This document shows, one piece after another, positions 60,281 to 64,000 of a stretch of DNA of 64,000 nucleotides. A model generated the notes under the pieces. That model searched no databases. It saw nothing but the letters and a program-made list of their open reading frames with translations, and was not told the origin of the DNA. Location of the stretch: assembly GCF_014205115.1 (NCBI RefSeq), contig NZ_JACHMW010000001.1:62001-126000 (forward strand). The letters run 5' to 3'. Source of the DNA: Micrococcus endophyticus (GTDB lineage Bacteria > Actinomycetota > Actinomycetes > Actinomycetales > Micrococcaceae). Each line of letters begins with the position of its first letter. Position 1 is the first letter of the stretch. Both the position numbers and the translations under genes were made by a program.

Positions 60281-60332
60281 GTCAGCGCCGTCGGGGGTCA
60301 GCGGCGCCGGGCGTCAGCGCCGTCGGGGGTCA
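60281..60332. repeat. 20-bp direct repeat at the 3' end of the next gene
   Basis: GTCAGCGCCGTCGGGGGTCA occurs at 60281-60300 and 60313-60332. The second copy carries the reverse-strand stop codon of the gene at 60330-60959. Confidence 0.85.
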
Positions 60333-60959
60333 CCGGCGCAGGCGCGAGCGCACGGGCGGCAGCCACAGCAGCGCCGCGCCCACGAGCATGATCACCGCGA
60401 GGACGATCAGCAGGCCGTTGGCCCGCAGGAACGCGGGCGCGGCCAGCAGCAGCGCGATGAACGTGAGGGTGCCGATCGCGGACCGGCGCCGGCGCAGCAG
60501 GCCGATCCAGCCCCACAGGGCGGCCGCGGCGAACAGCGCGACGGTGACGCCCATGGTGAACTGGCCGGTCGCCCCGCCCAGGACGCCCACCGACTCGATG
60601 CCGGTCAGCGGGTCCACCACGGGCTCGCCGCTCTCGCGGGCGCGCATCCCGTTCCACACGAACGCCCCGGCGACGGCGGCCAGCACCACGGTCAGCGCCA
60701 GCCAGTACATCCGGGCGATCCGCAGCAGCGGGTGCACGAGCCCGGCGTCGGACTCGACGGCGTCCCGCTCGGCCAGGCCGCGCTCGCGGTCCTCGCGGCG
60801 GCGGCTCAGGCGCTCCTCGTCCTCGGCGGCGAGACGGGCGCGCTCGGCGCGCAGCCGCGCGTCGTCCGCCCTCTGGCTCTCCTGGAAGGACCGGGCGGCG
60901 CGGCCGGCGGCCCGGCCGAGGCCGCGGGCGAGGGGACGGTCTTCGCTGTTCGGGGGCAC
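60330..60959 (-). CDS. hypothetical membrane protein with charged N-terminal helix
   Basis: 209 residues, unknown function. Residues 18-75 are strongly charged and helical (Arg/Glu/Asp-rich, likely coiled coil), then four transmembrane helices (about 85-105, 122-145, 150-168 and 172-200) separated by short basic loops, with PPVRSRLRR at the C-terminus. The GTG at 60959 follows a TAGGCT box by 6 bases. Divergent from the helicase gene. Confidence 0.75.
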   Translation of the reverse strand: MPPNSEDRPLARGLGRAAGRAARSFQESQRADDARLRAERARLAAEDEERLSRRREDRERGLAERDAVESDAGLVHPLLRIARMYWLALTVVLAAVAGAFVWNGMRARESGEPVVDPLTGIESVGVLGGATGQFTMGVTVALFAAAALWGWIGLLRRRRSAIGTLTFIALLLAAPAFLRANGLLIVLAVIMLVGAALLWLPPVRSRLRR

Positions 60960-60965
60960 GCGCCG

Positions 60966-60971
60966 AGCCTA
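60966..60971 (-). promoter_or_regulatory. -10 box (TAGGCT), leaderless layout
   Basis: Reverse-strand TAGGCT, 6 bases before the GTG at 60959. Confidence 0.5.
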
Positions 60972-61044
60972 GCGCGCCGGCTGCGGCAGGGCAGGGGTGT
61001 GCGAACGCACACCCGGCGCCCGGGGCCGGGCGGCGCCGGTGCCG

Positions 61045-61050
61045 TAGACT
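61045..61050 (+). promoter_or_regulatory. promoter of the DEAD-box helicase gene
   Basis: TAGACT about 233 bases upstream of the helicase ATG. No closer TANNNT box with suitable spacing was noticed, so transcription probably starts near 61057. Confidence 0.45.
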
Positions 61051-61055
61051 GGTCC

Positions 61056-61282
61056 GACCGGATCCGGTCTCTCCCCCTGTGATGAGTGAGCGTGGACGCG
61101 TGTGCCACGCCGGAACTGCAGATGTCTGTGCAGATGTGTGTGCGGGCCACGAACGTCGTGGTCCTCGGGGGCTTGCCGGGTGGACGGAATCATCTGACCC
61201 AGCTGGCCCCTGCGCCCCACGACGTCGACCCGCGACCGACGTCCTTCGGCGTGCGCCCGCGCATCCCCACAGGAGGACTCCC
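61056..61282 (+). promoter_or_regulatory. long, structured 5' leader of the DEAD-box helicase gene
   Basis: About 225 bases between the TAGACT box and the ATG. It holds a 14-base palindrome GACCGGATCCGGTC (61056-61069), a 12-base tandem repeat GCAGATGTCTGT/GCAGATGTGTGT (61118-61141, GC-poor for this genome), a CCACGA-ACG-TCGTGG hairpin (61147-61161), and AGGAGG at 61271-61276. An ORF starting at 61086 runs through the leader into the helicase in another frame and is not protein-like. Confidence 0.5.
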
Positions 61283-63565
61283 ATGTCTGACGCCCTCGCT
61301 CCCCAGACCACGCCCGAGGCCCAGGTCGACGCCGCCGAGCTCGCCGAGGCCCGCCAGGAGGCCGCCGAGGCCGCCGCCCCCGAGGCCGAGACCCCCGAGA
61401 CCGCCGCCGCGGCCACCGAGACCGACTCCGCCCCCGAGGCCGAGACCGCCGAGGAGCCCGAGGCCCCGGCCGAGCCGGTCGGCCCCACCTTCCTGGACCT
61501 CGGCCTGGACGCCCGCGTGCTGGCCGCCGTCGAGGACCTGGGCTACACCCGCCCCTCGCCGATCCAGGAGGCGACCATCCCGCTGCTGCTGGACGGCCGC
61601 GACGTCGTGGGCCTGGCGCAGACCGGCACCGGCAAGACCGGCGCCTTCGCCCTGCCGGCGCTGGCCCGCCTGGCCGAGACCGCGGACGTCAACGGCCGCG
61701 CGGACACCCCGCAGGTGCTCGTGCTCGCCCCGACCCGCGAGCTGGCCCTCCAGGTGGCCGACGCCTTCGACAGCTACGCCAAGCACCTCGAGGACGTCTC
61801 CGTGCTCGCCGTCTACGGCGGCTCCCCGTACGGCCCGCAGCTGGCCGGCCTGCGCCGCGGCGCCCAGGTCGTGGTGGGCACGCCGGGCCGCGTGATCGAC
61901 CACCTCGAGCGCGGCTCCCTGGACCTGTCCGACCTGCAGACCCTCGTGCTGGACGAGGCGGACGAGATGCTGCGCATGGGCTTCGCCGAGGAGGTGGACC
62001 GCATCCTCGCCTCCACCCCGGACACGAAGCAGACCGCGCTGTTCTCCGCCACCATGCCGCCGGCCATCCGCCGCATCTCCGCGCAGTACCTGAACGCACC
62101 GGAGGAGGTGGCCGTCGCCCGCCAGTCGACCACGTCCGCCACCATCCGCCAGCGCTACCTGCAGGTGGGCCACCAGTGGAAGCTGGAGGCGTTCACCCGC
62201 ATCCTCGAGACCGAGGACCACGACGGCGTGATCGCGTTCGTGCGCACGCGCGCCGGCACCGAGGAGCTCGCTCAGAAGCTCAACCGCGCCGGGTTCAAGG
62301 CCGTGGCCATCTCCGGCGACATCGCCCAGAAGCAGCGCGAGAAGACCGTGGAGGACCTCAAGGCGGGCCGCGTGGACATCCTCGTGGCCACGGACGTGGC
62401 CGCCCGCGGCCTGGACGTGGAGCGCATCTCCCTGGTGGTCAACTACGACATCCCGCAGGACGCCGAGTCCTACGTGCACCGCATCGGCCGCACCGGCCGC
62501 GCCGGGCGCCAGGGCGACGCCGTGCTGTTCATGACCCCGCGCGAGCGCTTCCTGCTCAAGCAGATCGAGCGCACCACCCGCCAGCAGGTCGAGGAGATGG
62601 CGGTGCCGGCCGTGAAGGACGTCAACGCGGCCCGCAAGCGCCGCTTCGCCGACGGCATCACCCGCACCCTCGAGCGCTCCTCCGAGGAGGAGCTGGCCGT
62701 GTTCGGCGAGATCGTGGCCGCGTACGTCGAGGAGCACGACGCCGAGCCGTCCCGCGTGGCCGCGGCCCTGGGCATGATGGCCCAGGGCGGCCGCCCGCTG
62801 CTGGCCAAGGAGCAGGAGATCCCCACCGGCCCGCGGGGCCGCAAGGAGCGAGACGGCGGCCGTGACGGCGGCCGGGAGCGCGGCACCGCGGACGGCCGCG
62901 GCTCGCGTGGCCCGGCCCGCGAGCCCGCCGCCGGCAACGCCACGTACTGGATCGCCGTCGGGCACCAGGACCGCGTGCGCCCGGGCAACATCGTGGGCGC
63001 GCTCGCCAACGAGGTGGGCCTGCCCGCCTCGGCCATCGGCGCGATCGACCTGCGCGGCAACCACTCGCTCGTCGAGCTGCCCGCGGACCTCACCCCGGCC
63101 CAGCTCGAGGCCGCGGCGAACATCGAGATCAGCGGCCGCCGGCTGGGCCTGCGCAAGGACACCGGCCGCCCGACCCGCGCCGAGCGCGACGGGGACGAGC
63201 GCCGCGGCGGCTTCCGCAAGGACCGCGGCGAGCGCGGCGGCCACGGCGGCCACCGGGGCGGGTTCCGCAAGGACCGCGACGAGCGCGGCTTCCGCGGCGA
63301 CCGCGAGGAGCGCGGCGGGTTCCGCGGCGACCGTGATGACCGCGGCGATCGCGGTGGCTTCCGCAAGGACCGCGAGGACCGTGGTGGCTTCCGCAAGGAC
63401 CGTGAGGACCGCGGCGATCGCGGGGGCTTCCGCAAGGACCGTGAGGACCGCGGCGGGTTCCGCAAGGACCGCGACGAGCGGGGCGGCTTCCGCGGCGGCA
63501 AGGCCGGTGGCCGCAAGCCCCGCTGGGGCGCCCAGGAGCGCAGCGACCGCGGCCCGCGTCGCTGA
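61283..63565 (+). CDS. deaD: DEAD-box ATP-dependent RNA helicase with DbpA-type RNA-binding domain
   Basis: 760 residues; unwinds structured RNA, probably in ribosome assembly and cold adaptation. Acidic Ala/Glu-rich N-terminus (1-66), helicase core with AQTGTGKT (112-119), PTRELAL (150-156), DEAD (224-227), SAT (255-257) and HRIGRTGR (399-406), a DbpA/CsdA-type RNA-binding domain (about 553-625), and a tail (about 635-760) of GGFRKDR(E/D)DR repeats resembling RGG boxes. ATG at 61283 with AGGAGG 6 bases upstream, the typical start of actinobacterial DeaD. Confidence 0.95.
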   Translation: MSDALAPQTTPEAQVDAAELAEARQEAAEAAAPEAETPETAAAATETDSAPEAETAEEPEAPAEPVGPTFLDLGLDARVLAAVEDLGYTRPSPIQEATIPLLLDGRDVVGLAQTGTGKTGAFALPALARLAETADVNGRADTPQVLVLAPTRELALQVADAFDSYAKHLEDVSVLAVYGGSPYGPQLAGLRRGAQVVVGTPGRVIDHLERGSLDLSDLQTLVLDEADEMLRMGFAEEVDRILASTPDTKQTALFSATMPPAIRRISAQYLNAPEEVAVARQSTTSATIRQRYLQVGHQWKLEAFTRILETEDHDGVIAFVRTRAGTEELAQKLNRAGFKAVAISGDIAQKQREKTVEDLKAGRVDILVATDVAARGLDVERISLVVNYDIPQDAESYVHRIGRTGRAGRQGDAVLFMTPRERFLLKQIERTTRQQVEEMAVPAVKDVNAARKRRFADGITRTLERSSEEELAVFGEIVAAYVEEHDAEPSRVAAALGMMAQGGRPLLAKEQEIPTGPRGRKERDGGRDGGRERGTADGRGSRGPAREPAAGNATYWIAVGHQDRVRPGNIVGALANEVGLPASAIGAIDLRGNHSLVELPADLTPAQLEAAANIEISGRRLGLRKDTGRPTRAERDGDERRGGFRKDRGERGGHGGHRGGFRKDRDERGFRGDREERGGFRGDRDDRGDRGGFRKDREDRGGFRKDREDRGDRGGFRKDREDRGGFRKDRDERGGFRGGKAGGRKPRWGAQERSDRGPRR
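63210..63500 (+). repeat. coding repeats for the RGG-like tail of the helicase
   Basis: Imperfect 24-45 base units such as GGCTTCCGCAAGGACCGCGA encode repeated GGFRKDR(E/D)DRG. They are in frame and belong to the helicase gene rather than being an independent element. Confidence 0.85.
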
Positions 63566-63613
63566 CCTCTGAAGGGGTGCGGACGACGCCGGAGGCCCGT
63601 CCCGACGCCGATT

Positions 63614-63642
63614 TTGCATCGGCCGGGAAGCCCTGGTAGAGT
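63614..63642 (+). promoter_or_regulatory. promoter of tRNA-Thr
   Basis: TTGCAT (63614-63619), 17 bases, TAGAGT (63637-63642); the tRNA starts 12 bases later. Confidence 0.65.
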
Positions 63643-63653
63643 CTCACCTCGTT

Positions 63654-63725
63654 GCCCCGATAGCTCAGTGGTAGAGCGCCATCTTGGTAAGATGGAGGTC
63701 CCGGGATCGATTCCCGGTCGGGGCT
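63654..63725 (+). tRNA. tRNA-Thr (anticodon GGT)
   Basis: 72 bases. Acceptor GCCCCGA/TCGGGGC with discriminator T, D-arm GCTC/GAGC, anticodon stem CCATC/GATGG with loop TTGGTAA, T-arm CCGGG/CCCGG. CCA is not encoded. Confidence 0.96.
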
Positions 63726-63727
63726 CT

Positions 63728-63783
63728 GACATGAGAGCCCGCCCTCGCGGCGTGAAAACCGTGAGAGCGGGCGTTCTCATGTC
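63728..63783 (+). terminator. hairpin between tRNA-Thr and tRNA-Met
   Basis: GACATGAGA pairs with TCTCATGTC and GCCCGC with GCGGGC in an extended imperfect stem with a 22-26 base loop. It ends 2 bases before tRNA-Met, so it may be a terminator or a processing structure. Confidence 0.5.
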
Positions 63784-63785
63784 GT

Positions 63786-63859
63786 GGCGGCGTAGCTCAG
63801 CTGGTTAGAGCGCACGACTCATAATCGTGAGGTCGGGGGATCGAGTCCCCCCGCCGCTA
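63786..63859 (+). tRNA. tRNA-Met (anticodon CAT, elongator-like)
   Basis: 74 bases. Acceptor GGCGGCG/CGCCGCT (G-U at the first pair), discriminator A, D-arm GCTC/GAGC, anticodon stem CACGA/TCGTG with loop CTCATAA, T-arm GGGGG/CCCCC. It lacks the three G-C pairs flanking the loop that mark initiator tRNA. Confidence 0.95.
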
Positions 63860-63866
63860 CCGCAGA

Positions 63867-63909
63867 CGGAAGGACCCGGTCACCTCTTCGGAGGGGCCGG
63901 GTCCTTCCG
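63867..63909 (+). terminator. terminator after tRNA-Met
   Basis: Perfect 13-bp stem CGGAAGGACCCGG with complement at 63897-63909, 17-base loop, starting 8 bases after the tRNA. Confidence 0.8.
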
Positions 63910-63942
63910 CGTTCCCGGGCCTCCGGCCCCGCCCCCGCCCGG

Positions 63943-63948
63943 TAGCCT
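63943..63948 (+). promoter_or_regulatory. -10 box (TAGCCT), leaderless layout
   Basis: TAGCCT, 7 bases before the ATG at 63956. The whole string resembles that at 59023-59037. Confidence 0.5.
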
Positions 63949-63955
63949 GGCGGGC

Positions 63956-64000
63956 ATGTCCTCGCACCGCCCCTCCTCGCAGCGCCGCCGCGACCGCGGC
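63956..64000 (+). CDS. start of a gene cut by the window end
   Basis: ATG followed by 14 open codons to the last base (MSSHRPSSQRRRDRG), Ser/Arg-rich. Called because a TAGCCT box sits at the leaderless distance seen throughout the window. Product unknown. Confidence 0.45.
   Translation, partial: MSSHRPSSQRRRDRG

Noticed and set aside
61086-61895. ORF overlapping the helicase leader as a possible leader peptide gene
   Set aside because: Becomes Pro/Arg repeats once inside the helicase gene, has no RBS, and shows no stop near the helicase start as a leader peptide would.
61190-63619. 809-codon reverse ORF opposite the DEAD-box helicase
   Set aside because: Ala/Leu/Val/Gly-only repeats arising as antisense of the helicase.

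Overview
The window looks like ordinary chromosome from a very high-GC Gram-positive actinobacterium, most likely Micrococcus (M. luteus or a close relative). Reasons: roughly 72-75% GC with almost every third codon position G or C; actinobacterial gene neighbourhoods (ppx-TIM barrel-proC; histidine phosphatase-TlpA-CcdA-ResB-CcsB; menD-menJ-polyprenyl synthase); the 32-residue actinobacterial ribosomal protein bS22; and many leaderless genes with a TANNNT box 6-8 bases before the start codon. I see no insertion sequence, prophage, CRISPR array, rRNA or conjugative module, and no multi-gene cluster that looks like an undescribed system. The unusual signals are intergenic: repeat families, long hairpins and a strict promoter layout.

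Layout. 1-5.4 kb: 3' part of topA, then ppx, a TIM-barrel gene and proC, all forward. 5.4-8.2 kb: a small kinase and a KtrAB/TrkAH-type potassium pair, reverse. 8.3-11.9 kb: acuC, bS22, a glutaredoxin-like protein, a membrane protein (reverse) and a histidine phosphatase. 12.0-16.2 kb: complete system II cytochrome c maturation (TlpA, CcdA, ResB, CcsB). 16.3-22.0 kb: two small membrane proteins, then menA, menE, an AspT/YidE-type transporter and menB, reverse. 22.0-32.2 kb: a decayed acetyltransferase, a G6PDH-family gene with an altered signature, a GH15 enzyme, oligopeptidase B, an NCS2 permease, an MFS transporter and an Lrp/AsnC regulator. 32.4-36.2 kb: E1alpha-E1beta-E2 of a branched-chain-type 2-oxoacid dehydrogenase. 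36.2-45.5 kb: PAP2 phosphatase, menC, a Tat-exported PhoX/DUF839 protein, then the overlapping menD-menJ-polyprenyl synthase operon. 45.5-51.7 kb: HIT protein, SUKH-like protein, RarD, FprA, MFS, an unknown protein and YajQ. 51.9-64 kb: tRNA-Tyr, acyl-CoA synthetase, an unknown protein, AlkA-type glycosylase, cystathionine beta-synthase and gamma-synthase, an amidohydrolase, a membrane protein, a DEAD-box helicase with a long leader, tRNA-Thr, tRNA-Met and the start of another gene.

How the genes fit together. menD, menC, menE, menB and menA cover most of the route from isochorismate to demethylmenaquinone. The polyprenyl synthase would supply the side chain and MenJ would reduce one isoprene unit, matching a respiratory chain that also needs the c-type cytochromes made by the ccs genes. 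The Lrp gene diverges from the 2-oxoacid dehydrogenase operon, suggesting local control of branched-chain acyl-CoA supply for iso/anteiso fatty acids. CBS and CGS together point to transsulfuration.

Most worth a second look: a repeat family (core TTTCGTGYGGGAAACGGGA) with six copies between the PAP2 gene and menC and two inverted copies around the acetyltransferase remnant. The GAAAGCG end of one copy lies exactly 17 bases from the TAGACT box of both menB and menC. Four further intergenic hairpins have 21-27 bp stems. Coordinates come from reading the sequence and reading frames by eye; no database search was run.
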